Part shown: one piece after another, positions 26,109 through 33,884 of the stretch | Position numbering within the stretch: the first letter of the stretch is position 1 | How the letters are laid out: each line of letters starts with the position of its first letter | Assembly (NCBI GenBank): GCA_021849615.1 | Contig: JAJZSQ010000012.1 | Span: 1-46,862, forward strand | Origin: Pseudomonadota bacterium | GTDB taxonomy: Bacteria > Pseudomonadota > Gammaproteobacteria > Steroidobacterales > Steroidobacteraceae | Direction: 5' to 3' | Length of the DNA: 46,862 bases | Notes under the pieces: generated by a model | Databases searched by the model: none | The model's input: only the letters and a program-made list of their open reading frames with translations | What the model was told of the DNA's origin: nothing | Position numbers and translations under genes: made by a program

Positions 26109-26939
26109 ATGCGCATCGCGTTCACCAAGATGCACGCGCTCGGCAATGATTTTGCGGTGTTCGATACGCCGGACGGCCAAGCGCCGCTCGCCGCCGGACA
26201 GCTGCGGAGCCTCGCCGACCGCCACACCGGCATCGGCTTCGACCAGGCACTCGTGCTCGAGCCGCCGCGCCGTGCCGCGACCGACGTGTTCTACCGCATC
26301 TTCAATGCCGATGGGCGGGAAGTCGAGCAGTGCGGCAACGGAGCCCGCTGCATTGCCGCGCTGCTCGCAGCCCGCGGGGCCGCCCGCTCCGGGGCGCTGA
26401 CGCTCGACAGCCCTGCCGGGCGCATCGAGGCGCGAGTCCATCCCGGCGGTCAGGTCTCGGTGAACATGGGTCCGGTGCGGTTCGATCCGGCGGCCCTGCC
26501 GTTCGAGGCGCCGGGCGAGGCCGATCAGTATCCGCTGGCGGTGGACGGCGACACGGTTGAGATCGGCGCGGTGTCGATCGGCAACCCCCACGCCGTGCTG
26601 ACGGTGGAGTCGGCCGAGACCGCCCCGGTGGCCCGTCTCGGGCCGGCCCTCGAGCAGCACCCTCGATTTCCCAACCGGGTCAACGTCGGATTCATGGAGG
26701 TCCGCGACCGCACGCATGTGCGGCTGCGGGTCTACGAGCGCGGGGTCGGCGAGACGCTCGCGTGCGGCACGGGCGCCTGCGCCGCGGTCGCCGTCGGACG
26801 TCGCTGGGGTCTGCTCGACCCCGAGGTGCGCGTCAGTGCACGCGGCGGCGAGCTTGCGGTGCGCTGGGGCGGACCGGGAGAACCGATCTGGCTGAGCGGC
26901 CCGGCGCAGTTTGCCTTCCAGGGCCATATCGATTTGTAG
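26109..26939 (+). CDS. dapF: Diaminopimelate epimerase
   Basis: 276 residues. It turns LL- into meso-diaminopimelate, for lysine and peptidoglycan. Catalytic cysteines sit in E-Q-C-G-N-G-A-R-C (Cys75) and L-A-C-G-T-G-A-C-A near the C-terminus; F-T-K-M-H-A-L-G-N-D-F opens the protein and fixes the start at ATG 26109, though the frame is open to 26091. The order dapF-DUF484-xerC is common in gammaproteobacteria; lysA, usually just upstream, is not here and algR takes its place. Confidence 0.95.
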   Translation: MRIAFTKMHALGNDFAVFDTPDGQAPLAAGQLRSLADRHTGIGFDQALVLEPPRRAATDVFYRIFNADGREVEQCGNGARCIAALLAARGAARSGALTLDSPAGRIEARVHPGGQVSVNMGPVRFDPAALPFEAPGEADQYPLAVDGDTVEIGAVSIGNPHAVLTVESAETAPVARLGPALEQHPRFPNRVNVGFMEVRDRTHVRLRVYERGVGETLACGTGACAAVAVGRRWGLLDPEVRVSARGGELAVRWGGPGEPIWLSGPAQFAFQGHIDL

Positions 26940-26952
26940 GAGCTCCCCTATC

Positions 26953-27663
26953 ATGACGACACGTGAAGCGCGCGGCATCGCCGCCGGCGAGATGGACGAG
27001 GAGTCCATCGGCGCATACTTGCAGCACAACCCGGATTTCTTCGAGCGGCACCAGGCGGTGCTGTTGCGCCTGCGCCTGCCGCACGCGCGTGGCACCTCCA
27101 CCATTTCGCTGGTCGAGCGGCAGATCGAGGTGATGCGCGAGAAGCACTCGGCGATCGAGAGCAAGCTCGCTGAACTGGTGGCCGTGGCCCGCGGCAACGA
27201 TGCGATCGCCGAGAAGCTGCACCGCTTCACCCGCCGACTGCTGCAGGCGCAGACCCGCGCCGATGCGGTCGGGCGGATCGAGGCGAGCCTGCGCGAGGAC
27301 TTCGATGCCTTCCACAGCGTGCTGCTGCTGATCGGGGAGTATCCCGACCTGGTGCCGCAGCGCTTCGTGCGCGCCGTCCCGCGCGACAACCCGGGTCTGA
27401 AGTCTTTCGACACGCTGTTCGATGCCGGCAAACCGCGCTGCGGGCAGGCGCGCGACTCGCAGCGCGAGCTGCTGTTCGGCCCGGACTCGGCGCAGATCGG
27501 CTCGATCGCGCTGGTGCCGCTCACCGAGAAGAGCGCTCCGCTCGGGGTGCTCGCCCTCGGCAGCCCGGACCGCGACCGCTTTCACCCGGGCATGAGTACG
27601 GAGTTCCTCGGCCGCATGGCCGATCTGATCGGTGATGCCCTGACGATGCGCCGCGGCGCCTGA
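26953..27663 (+). CDS. DUF484 family protein
   Basis: 236 residues. An N-terminal block Y-L-Q-H-N-P-D-F-F-E-R-H, typical of DUF484, is followed by a coiled-coil-like helix (E-R-Q-I-E-V-M-R-E-K region) and a GAF-like C-terminal part (A-L-V-P-L ... G-V-L-A-L-G-S-P-D-R-D-R-F). The family is always found between dapF and xerC and has no proven role. ATG 26953 has GGAG nine bases upstream. Confidence 0.88.
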   Translation: MTTREARGIAAGEMDEESIGAYLQHNPDFFERHQAVLLRLRLPHARGTSTISLVERQIEVMREKHSAIESKLAELVAVARGNDAIAEKLHRFTRRLLQAQTRADAVGRIEASLREDFDAFHSVLLLIGEYPDLVPQRFVRAVPRDNPGLKSFDTLFDAGKPRCGQARDSQRELLFGPDSAQIGSIALVPLTEKSAPLGVLALGSPDRDRFHPGMSTEFLGRMADLIGDALTMRRGA

Positions 27664-27680
27664 GACGTGCCCGGGCGCCC

Positions 27681-28634
27681 ATGACGCCGGCCGCACTCCA
27701 CTGGCTTGAGCAGTTCGAGCGCTACCTCGCCACGGAACGGCGCTGCTCGGCGCACACGGTGAGCAACTACCGGCGCGATCTACAGTCGCTGCGCACGTAC
27801 TGCGGGCGCAACGGGCTCGAGGACTGGGCGGGTCTCGACGCGGCGCACGTGCGCACGTTCGCCGCGCGGCTGCACGCCGGCGGCCTGGCGCCGCGCAGCA
27901 TCCAGCGGCACCTCTCGGCGGTGCGCAGTTTTTACGATTTCCTGCTGCGCGAGGCACAGGTGCAGCGCGAGGGCCGCACCGCTCCGCCCGCCGAGCAGGA
28001 CCTGCGTGCCCTGCGCGCCAATCCGGCGCGCGGCGTGCCTGCTCCGAAGGCGGTGCGCCGACTGCCCGTGACGCTCGATGCCGACCAGATGGCGCGCCTG
28101 CTCGCCATCTCCGAGACCACGCCGCTCGCGGTCCGCGACCGCGCCATCATGGAGATGCTGTACTCCTCGGGGTTGCGCCTCGCGGAGCTGACCGCCCTCG
28201 ATCTGGTGCACGTCGATCTGCCGGACCGCACGGTGCGTGTGCTCGGCAAGGGCCGCAAAGAGCGCGCCGTACCGCTTGGGCGGGTCGCCGCCGAGGCACT
28301 CGAGCGTTGGCTGAAGCAGCGCGCCGCCTGGGCCACTGGCGCCGAAGCGGCGCTGTTCGTCGGGCGTGGCGGGCGGCGGCTCGGGCGGCGAGAGATCCAG
28401 AAGCGTGTGGCGCTCTGGGCACGCCGCCAGGGGCTGGCGCAGCACGTGCACCCGCACCTGTTCCGCCATTCCTTTGCCTCGCACCTGCTGGAGTCCGGCG
28501 CGGAGCTGCGCGGCGTGCAGGAACTGCTCGGACACGCCGACATCGCCACCACGCAGATTTATACCCACCTTGATTTCCAGCACCTCGCCCGCATCTACGA
28601 TGCAGCGCATCCGCGGGCGCGGCGCAAGTCCTGA
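27681..28634 (+). CDS. xerC: Tyrosine recombinase XerC
   Basis: 317 residues. With XerD it resolves chromosome dimers at dif. All catalytic residues are in place: Arg in S-S-G-L-R-L-A-E, Lys in G-K-G-R-K-E-R, H-L-F-R-H, His in G-H-A-D-I-A-T-T, and nucleophile Tyr in I-Y-T-H-L-D. A stretch of about 20 residues between the SAM-like N-domain and the catalytic domain (A-Q-V-Q-R-E-G-R-T-A-P-P-A-E region) is longer than in most XerC. Its place after dapF-DUF484 supports XerC over a mobile integrase. Confidence 0.93.
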   Translation: MTPAALHWLEQFERYLATERRCSAHTVSNYRRDLQSLRTYCGRNGLEDWAGLDAAHVRTFAARLHAGGLAPRSIQRHLSAVRSFYDFLLREAQVQREGRTAPPAEQDLRALRANPARGVPAPKAVRRLPVTLDADQMARLLAISETTPLAVRDRAIMEMLYSSGLRLAELTALDLVHVDLPDRTVRVLGKGRKERAVPLGRVAAEALERWLKQRAAWATGAEAALFVGRGGRRLGRREIQKRVALWARRQGLAQHVHPHLFRHSFASHLLESGAELRGVQELLGHADIATTQIYTHLDFQHLARIYDAAHPRARRKS

Positions 28635-28685
28635 CCGGTCTGCCGGCAGCCGACTCTTCTTCCCCCCGGCGATATCGACCGAGTC

Positions 28686-29246
28686 ATGAGCGATTCCAAG
28701 ACGTTCGATCCCCACGGCACGACCATCCTCGGCGTGCGGCGCAACGGTGTCGTCGCCCTGGGCGGCGACGGCCAGGTGACCCTGGGCAACACCGTCATGA
28801 AGGGCAATGCCCGCAAGGTGCGCCGTCTGTACAACGACAAGGTGATCGCCGGGTTCGCCGGCGGTACGGCCGACGCGTTCACGCTGTTCGAGCGCTTCGA
28901 GGGCAAGCTCGAGAAGTACGGCAACCTCACCCGTGCCGCCATCGAGCTCGCCAAGGACTGGCGCGCCGACCGCTACCTGCGCCGCCTCGAGGCACTGCTG
29001 TTGGTTGGAGATCCGGGCAAGCTGCTGATCATCTCCGGCAACGGCGACGTCATCGAACCGGATCATGATGCGGCGGCGATCGGCTCCGGCGGTCCGTTCG
29101 CGTTCTCCGCGGCGCGCGCGCTGCTCGAAGCTTCCGAACTCGGCGCGCGCGACATCGTCGAGCGCTCCCTCGGTATCGCCGCCGATATCTGCATCTATAC
29201 CAACCGCAATCTGACCATCGAGGAACTGAGGCAGGAGGCCGCCTGA
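28686..29246 (+). CDS. hslV: HslV (ClpQ) protease subunit
   Basis: 186 residues, the Ntn-type peptidase of the HslUV ATP-dependent protease. In E. coli the catalytic Thr follows the start Met directly. Here eleven residues come first (ending D-P-H-G) before T-T-I-L-G-V-R-R, so a short propeptide must be cleaved. From memory, Xanthomonas HslV has a similar extension. G-G-D-G-Q-V-T-L-G and [10 protein letters not shown] are typical. The hslU gene follows after 25 bases. Confidence 0.94.
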   Translation: MSDSKTFDPHGTTILGVRRNGVVALGGDGQVTLGNTVMKGNARKVRRLYNDKVIAGFAGGTADAFTLFERFEGKLEKYGNLTRAAIELAKDWRADRYLRRLEALLLVGDPGKLLIISGNGDVIEPDHDAAAIGSGGPFAFSAARALLEASELGARDIVERSLGIAADICIYTNRNLTIEELRQEAA

Positions 29247-29271
29247 GGCGCGACCGGACAGCCCCATCGCC

Positions 29272-30609
29272 ATGTCATCGCTTACTCCCCGCGAAATCGT
29301 ACAGGAGCTCGACAAGCACATCGTCGGGCAGGATGCCGCCAAGCGTGCCGTCGCCATTGCGCTGCGCAACCGGTGGCGGCGCATGCAGGTCGGCGAGCCG
29401 CTCCGTCAGGAGATCACGCCGAAGAACATTCTCATGATCGGGCCGACCGGTGTCGGCAAGACCGAGATCGCTCGCCGCCTGGCGCGCCTCGCGAACGCGC
29501 CGTTCGTGAAAGTTGAGGCCACCAAGTTCACCGAGGTCGGTTACGTCGGCCGCGACGTCGAGTCCATCGTGAAGGAACTTGCCGACGTCGCCGTCAAGAT
29601 GACGCGTGAGCAGGAGATGGAGAAAGTGCGCCAGCGCGCCGCGGAAGCCGCCGAGGAGCGCGTCCTCGATGCGCTGCTGCCGAAGCCGCGCATGCTCGGA
29701 TTCTCCACCGACGAGCCCGCACAGCCGCGCGATGCGGAGACCCGCGAGAAATTCCGCCGCATGCTGCGCGCCGGCGAGCTGGCCGAGCGGGAAATCGAGA
29801 TCGAGCTGCGTGCCGCACCGATGGGCGTGGAGATCATGGCGCCGCCCGGCATGGAAGAGATGCAGCAGCAGCTGCAGTCGATGTTCCAGAACCTCGGTGG
29901 CAACCGGACCCACAACCGCAAGGTCAAGGTGAGCGAAGCGATGAAGCTGCTGCTGGAGGAAGAGGCCGGCAAGCTCATCAACGAGGAAGAGTTGAAGATC
30001 CAGGCGCTCGCCAACGCCGAGCAGAACGGGATCGTGTTCATCGATGAAATCGACAAAGTGACGCGCCGCCAGGAGACGATGGGTGCGGACGTCTCACGCG
30101 AGGGCGTGCAGCGCGATCTGCTGCCGCTCGTGGAAGGCTCGACGGTGACTACCAAGTACGGGCCGATGAAGACCGACCACGTGCTGTTCATCGCCTCCGG
30201 TGCGTTCAGTCTCTCCAAGCCCTCAGATCTGATCCCGGAGCTGCAGGGCCGGCTGCCGATCCGCGTGGAGCTCGATTCGCTCAAGGTCGGCGACTTCGTG
30301 CGTATCCTCACGGAGCCCGACGCGTCACTCACCGCGCAGTACGCGGCGCTGATGAATACCGAGGGTGTGGCGGTGAAGTTCACCGCAGAGGGCGTGCAGC
30401 GGATTGCCGAGATCGCCTTTCAGGTCAACGAGCGCACCGAGAACATCGGCGCGCGGCGCCTGCACACGGTGATGGAGCGGCTGCTGGAGTCAGTGTCCTT
30501 CGACGCTTCGGAGCAGTCTGGCGCCGAGATGCTGATCGACGCGACCTACGTCGATGCGCAGCTCGGCACCCTCGCCAAGGACGAGGATCTCAGCCGCTAC
30601 ATCCTCTGA
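29272..30609 (+). CDS. hslU: HslU (ClpY) ATPase subunit
   Basis: 445 residues. Walker [12 protein letters not shown] (about residue 61), Walker [10 protein letters not shown], and the C-terminal L-S-R-Y-I-L tail that docks into HslV. The I-domain lies between (M-E-E-M-Q-Q-Q-L-Q region). It unfolds substrates and feeds them to HslV. It is in an operon with hslV and is convergent with the dsbA-like genes. Confidence 0.96.
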   Translation: MSSLTPREIVQELDKHIVGQDAAKRAVAIALRNRWRRMQVGEPLRQEITPKNILMIGPTGVGKTEIARRLARLANAPFVKVEATKFTEVGYVGRDVESIVKELADVAVKMTREQEMEKVRQRAAEAAEERVLDALLPKPRMLGFSTDEPAQPRDAETREKFRRMLRAGELAEREIEIELRAAPMGVEIMAPPGMEEMQQQLQSMFQNLGGNRTHNRKVKVSEAMKLLLEEEAGKLINEEELKIQALANAEQNGIVFIDEIDKVTRRQETMGADVSREGVQRDLLPLVEGSTVTTKYGPMKTDHVLFIASGAFSLSKPSDLIPELQGRLPIRVELDSLKVGDFVRILTEPDASLTAQYAALMNTEGVAVKFTAEGVQRIAEIAFQVNERTENIGARRLHTVMERLLESVSFDASEQSGAEMLIDATYVDAQLGTLAKDEDLSRYIL

Positions 30610-30620
30610 GGTTCTCGGCG

Positions 30621-30647
30621 CCGCACGCCGGCTCAGCCGGCGTGCGG
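30621..30647. terminator. Bidirectional hairpin whose loop is the stop codon of the dsbA-like gene
   Basis: CCGCACGCCGGC and GCCGGCGTGCGG make a perfect 12-bp stem with a three-base loop, TCA, which on the minus strand is the TGA stop of the gene at 30633-31352. It sits between convergent hslU and that gene. No T-tract is present. Confidence 0.55.
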
Positions 30648-31352
30648 GTGCTCGTGATCCCAGCGGGTGAGGAAGTTGATCAGGTCGATCAGCTGCTGGT
30701 TGCCCCCGGCCTTGCCCGGGTCGGTGCGGTAGCGCCCGTCGACGATGATCGTCGGGGTGTGCATGACCTCGTAGAGCTTGCCGAGTTCGCGCGCCCGGTC
30801 CATCTCGACGTGCACGTCGAAGGAATTGAACGCATTGCCGTACGCCGCGGCGGACAGTCCGTGCCGTTCGGCGAAGGCGACCTGCAGCGCGAAGGTCTTG
30901 CTGCGGCTGCTGCCCATCATGACGTTCTCATCGCCGCCGGCGGCATTCTCGAGGCGGTGCAGCGTGTTGAACGCGGTGTCGACCAGATCACCCCGCCCGG
31001 CCGCCTCGAGCGAATAGTAAAGCCGAGCGTCCGCGACCTGAATCGGTCCCCACATCACCGGCGTGCGCACGAACTGCACGTAGCTCGGCAGATGCTTGCG
31101 CCAGGCGGCGAGGTACGGCTCGAGTGCGTGGCAGTACGGGCAGGCGAGATAGAAGAACTCCATCACCTGCACCTTGCCGGCCGGCGCATTGGTCGGCTGG
31201 GCCGGGGAGAGCACCGTGAAGTTCACGCCCGGCTTCCAGCGCGCACTCGAGGGGACATCGCCGGCGCGCGCTGCCTGCGCCAGGCCGGCACACAGCGCGA
31301 AGGTCAACGCCAGGGAAACGAGCCGCAGCCCGCGGGAGTTGATGCGTTTCAT
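30633..31352 (-). CDS. dsbA: Periplasmic thiol:disulfide interchange protein, DsbA-like (C-P-Y-C)
   Basis: 239 residues with a signal peptide (about residues 1-30, ending A-R-A-G). Thioredoxin fold with active-site Cys71-Pro-Tyr-Cys74 and the cis-Pro loop in T-P-T-I-I-V-D-G-R-Y. The usual DsbA dipeptide is Pro-His; Pro-Tyr is known from glutaredoxins and some other oxidoreductases and should shift the redox potential. It starts four bases after the related lipoprotein gene upstream, so the two arose by tandem duplication and are co-transcribed with cytochrome c4. Confidence 0.88.
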   Translation of the reverse strand: MKRINSRGLRLVSLALTFALCAGLAQAARAGDVPSSARWKPGVNFTVLSPAQPTNAPAGKVQVMEFFYLACPYCHALEPYLAAWRKHLPSYVQFVRTPVMWGPIQVADARLYYSLEAAGRGDLVDTAFNTLHRLENAAGGDENVMMGSSRSKTFALQVAFAERHGLSAAAYGNAFNSFDVHVEMDRARELGKLYEVMHTPTIIVDGRYRTDPGKAGGNQQLIDLINFLTRWDHEHPHAG

Positions 31353-31356
31353 GGCT

Positions 31357-32178
31357 TCACCCTGCGCTCTGGTGCTCGTGGTCCCACTGCGCGAGGAAGT
31401 TGATCAGGTCGATCAGCTTCTTCTCCCCGCCAGCCTTGACCACGTTGGTCTTGTAGCGGCCATCGACGATGATGGTCGGGACGCTGTCGACCTCATAGAT
31501 CTGGTTGACTTCCTCGGCCTGCTGCAGCCGAGTGCTCACGTCAAAGGAGTTGTAGGCCGCCGCGAACGCGCTCGGCGACACGCCGTTCTTCGCGGCAAAC
31601 GCCTGCTGTATGCGCAGAGTATTGGCCTTGCTGCTGCCGACCATGATCGATTCGCTGTTGGTCTGCATCTCGATCTGGTGGATGTACTGGAACGCCTTGT
31701 CCACCAGGTCGTGCCGGCCGAGTGCCTCGAACGTGTAGTACAGCCGCGCATGCGCCCGCTGCACCGGTCCCCACATCACCGGGACGCGCACGAACTGCAC
31801 GTACGAGGGCTTGCTCTTGCGCCACGCCTCGATGAGCGGCTCGAGCGCGTAGCAGTGCGGGCAGGCGAGCCAGAACACCTCCATCACCTGCACTTTGCCC
31901 GGCGGGGCGTTGGTCGGCTGCGCCGGGGAGATCACGGTGTAGCTGACGCCGGGGCGCCACTCACTGCTGGTCGGCAGCGCGAGCGGCGTGTTCGCCGCCG
32001 CCGCCGCGCTCGAGGCGGACGCGGCCGTGCCGGAAGCCGATGATCCGCCGCCTGCGCCCGCCGCCGCGCCGGCGGAGGTGCTGCTGTTCTGCGGCGCCGG
32101 TGCCTGGTGCGAACTGCAGGCACAGAGCGCGAGGGCGAGCGCGGTGGACAATGCGAGCTGGCGGATCATGGGATGCAA
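31357..32178 (-). CDS. DsbA-like thiol:disulfide protein, predicted lipoprotein (C-P-H-C)
   Basis: 273 residues. The signal ends in L-C-A-C, a lipobox with Cys21 as the lipidated residue. A low-complexity Ser/Ala/Gly linker covers about 30-65, and a DsbA domain holds Cys106-Pro-His-Cys109 and cis-Pro in V-P-T-I-I-V-D-G-R-Y. The body is closely related to the next gene (shared T-V-L/I-S-P-A-Q-P-T-N-A-P and P-V-M-W-G-P blocks). The linker would hold the domain off the membrane. A membrane-bound helper or the main DsbA are both possible. Order cytochrome c4 then dsbA matches Pseudomonas. Confidence 0.88.
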   Translation of the reverse strand: MHPMIRQLALSTALALALCACSSHQAPAPQNSSTSAGAAAGAGGGSSASGTAASASSAAAAANTPLALPTSSEWRPGVSYTVISPAQPTNAPPGKVQVMEVFWLACPHCYALEPLIEAWRKSKPSYVQFVRVPVMWGPVQRAHARLYYTFEALGRHDLVDKAFQYIHQIEMQTNSESIMVGSSKANTLRIQQAFAAKNGVSPSAFAAAYNSFDVSTRLQQAEEVNQIYEVDSVPTIIVDGRYKTNVVKAGGEKKLIDLINFLAQWDHEHQSAG

Positions 32179-32197
32179 TTCTCCTTGGGGGTTCCGT

Positions 32198-32959
32198 TCA
32201 ACGCAGGCCTTGCACGTATGAGGCCACCGCCTGCATCTGGGCGGGGCTCAGTCGCTTGGCAATCGTGAACATCATGATGCTGTTGGGGGTCGCCGTGGTC
32301 GGAGCCGCGCCGCTGTAGCGCGTGCCGTTGGCGTAGGCCTCGAGCTGCGTCAGCACATAGGCGGACTGCTGGGCGCGCAGCGCCGGGTAGCCGGACGCCG
32401 GGTTGCCCAGGCCGGTCGGCCCGTGGCAGGCGGCGCAGGCCGGCACGTGCCGCTGCGGATCCCCGGAGCGGTACAGGGCTTCGCCGGCCTTCCAGAGCGT
32501 CGGGTCGGCGGTGAGGCCGGTCGGTGTCTGCGCGGCGAAATAGACCGCCAGATTGTCGATGTCCTGGTCCGACAGTCCCGCCGCCATGGCCGACATCATG
32601 GGGTTCTGGCGGACGCCGGCCCGAAACGCGTGCAGCTGCTCGACGATGTACACCGCATTCTGTCCGGCAAGACGCGGAAAGACGGGACTGACGCTGTTTC
32701 CGTTCGGGCCGTGGCAGGCGAAACACATCGTCGCCTTCGCCGCGCCGGCCTGCACCGAGCCGTCGGTGTACGGATCGGGGGTCACGGCTGCAGGACCGCT
32801 CTGGGCGGACGCCGTCGCTGGCGCCGCCGGCGCTGCGGTCGCAGGCGGCGGTGCCGCAGCGCTCTTCGGCGCAGCGGGCGGTGCAGCCGCGCCGGCCAGG
32901 GCGGCCGCGGACATCAGCACCAGGGTCGGGACGAACAGCAGCAGAGTTTTTTTCGCCAT
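32198..32959 (-). CDS. Cytochrome c4 (dihaem)
   Basis: 253 residues. A signal peptide (cleavage after about A-L-A-G-A-A) is followed by an Ala/Pro-rich linker of about 30 residues and two cytochrome c domains with C-F-A-C-H and C-A-A-C-H. Met ligands are likely in N-P-M-M-S and the S-I-M-M-F block. It carries electrons in the periplasm to terminal oxidases. It is divergent from engB, as in Pseudomonas. Confidence 0.93.
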   Translation of the reverse strand: MAKKTLLLFVPTLVLMSAAALAGAAAPPAAPKSAAAPPPATAAPAAPATASAQSGPAAVTPDPYTDGSVQAGAAKATMCFACHGPNGNSVSPVFPRLAGQNAVYIVEQLHAFRAGVRQNPMMSAMAAGLSDQDIDNLAVYFAAQTPTGLTADPTLWKAGEALYRSGDPQRHVPACAACHGPTGLGNPASGYPALRAQQSAYVLTQLEAYANGTRYSGAAPTTATPNSIMMFTIAKRLSPAQMQAVASYVQGLR

Positions 32960-33018
32960 GGTTCGCTCTCTCGGGAATCAGACCGATGACGCGAAAGGAC
33001 GGATTGTACACTAGGCGC

Positions 33019-33627
33019 ATGCGGCCATTTCCCCAAGCCCGTTTTCTGACCAGCGCTGCGGCGCCGGCGCAGTTTCCCGCCGACCACGGCGTCGAAGTCG
33101 CCTTCGCCGGACGCTCCAATGCCGGCAAGTCGACCGCCATCAACGCCATCGTGGCCCACCATGGCCTGGCGCGCGCCAGCAAGACGCCGGGACGCACCCG
33201 GCTGATCAACTTCTTCGCGCTGTCGGAGCACGCGCGCCTGGTCGATCTGCCGGGCTACGGGTACGCGAGCGCCCCGGAGCGCGAACGGCGCACGTGGCCG
33301 GCGCTCATCGAAGCGCTGCACAGCCGAGCGGCGCTGCGCGGGGTCTTCCTCATCGTCGATGCCCGGCGCGGCGTCGGCGCCGGCGACGAGGTGCTCATCG
33401 AGTGGGCGACCGGGCGGCGCGTGCACGTGCTGCTCTCCAAGAGCGACAAGCTCAGCCGCAACGAGGCACGCCGGGCGCTGGCCGCTGCGGCGGGCGTACT
33501 CGGCCCCGCCGCCACGGTTCAGCTGTTCTCGGCGCATAGCGGCGACGGCGTCGAGCAGGCACAGCGCACCCTGGAGGCTTGGCTGGCGGCGCCTGAGTCG
33601 ACGGACGAAGGGAAATCAGGGGGTTAA
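33019..33627 (+). CDS. engB: Ribosome biogenesis GTPase EngB (YihA/YsxC)
   Basis: 202 residues. G1 is G-R-S-N-A-G-K-S-T, G3 is D-L-P-G-Y-G-Y, and G4 is S-K-S-D-K, in place of the common T-K-x-D. The protein assists 50S subunit assembly. The open frame extends upstream to 32851, but M-R-P-F-P-Q-A-R-F at 33019 fits the family's start, and the upstream part is antisense to cytochrome c4. Its TAA overlaps the T-tract of a terminator that reads on the other strand. Confidence 0.93.
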   Translation: MRPFPQARFLTSAAAPAQFPADHGVEVAFAGRSNAGKSTAINAIVAHHGLARASKTPGRTRLINFFALSEHARLVDLPGYGYASAPERERRTWPALIEALHSRAALRGVFLIVDARRGVGAGDEVLIEWATGRRVHVLLSKSDKLSRNEARRALAAAAGVLGPAATVQLFSAHSGDGVEQAQRTLEAWLAAPESTDEGKSGG

Positions 33628-33658
33628 AAGACCCCGATGGCCGCACTGGCCATCGGGG
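33626..33658 (-). terminator. Intrinsic terminator reading leftward
   Basis: On the minus strand CCCCGATGGCC, loop AGTGC, GGCCATCGGGG is a perfect 11-bp stem followed by TCTTTT. This is the best rho-independent terminator in the window. No protein gene on the minus strand ends here, which points to a leftward non-coding transcript. On the plus strand it would be a hairpin without T-tract just after engB. Confidence 0.75.
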
Positions 33659-33830
33659 CAGACCAACCCGGCACAGGTCTCGTGTGAACCGGGCTTCGCC
33701 CGCTCAGGGAGGGAAGCGGGGAGTGCCGAAGCACTCGATGAATTGGAGTCGCTCCGCGCCGCAAAGTTCCGTGGCCCGATGATCTCGCGCCGGGGCTACG
33801 GCCACGTTCAAGCTTTGCCGCGGGAGTCCC
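33626..33830 (-). ncRNA. Candidate structured small RNA between engB and polA (Spot 42 / ErsA position)
   Basis: The 257 bases between engB and gabD hold no gene. On the minus strand they can fold into several hairpins: an interrupted stem with GCAAAG / CTTTGC and CGTGGCC / GGCCACG arms (about 33755-33820), GAGTGC-TTCG-GCACTC with a stable UUCG loop (33721-33736), CGGGC-GAA-GCCCG (33690-33702), and the terminator above. UUCG loop and T-tract occur only on the minus strand. polA is on the same strand and engB converges, as for spf in E. coli and ErsA in Pseudomonas; here gabD lies between. I find no clear promoter, so the 5' end is a guess, and I see no direct match to those RNAs. Confidence 0.4.
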
Positions 33831-33884
33831 GCTTGGCCGGGCCCCGGGGCGCGTGGGAGACTGGCGCGAGGAGGCTTTGAACCG

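Noticed and set aside
27681-28634. xerC as a mobile-element integrase
   Set aside because: Its size and its place between DUF484 and hslVU fit chromosomal XerC.
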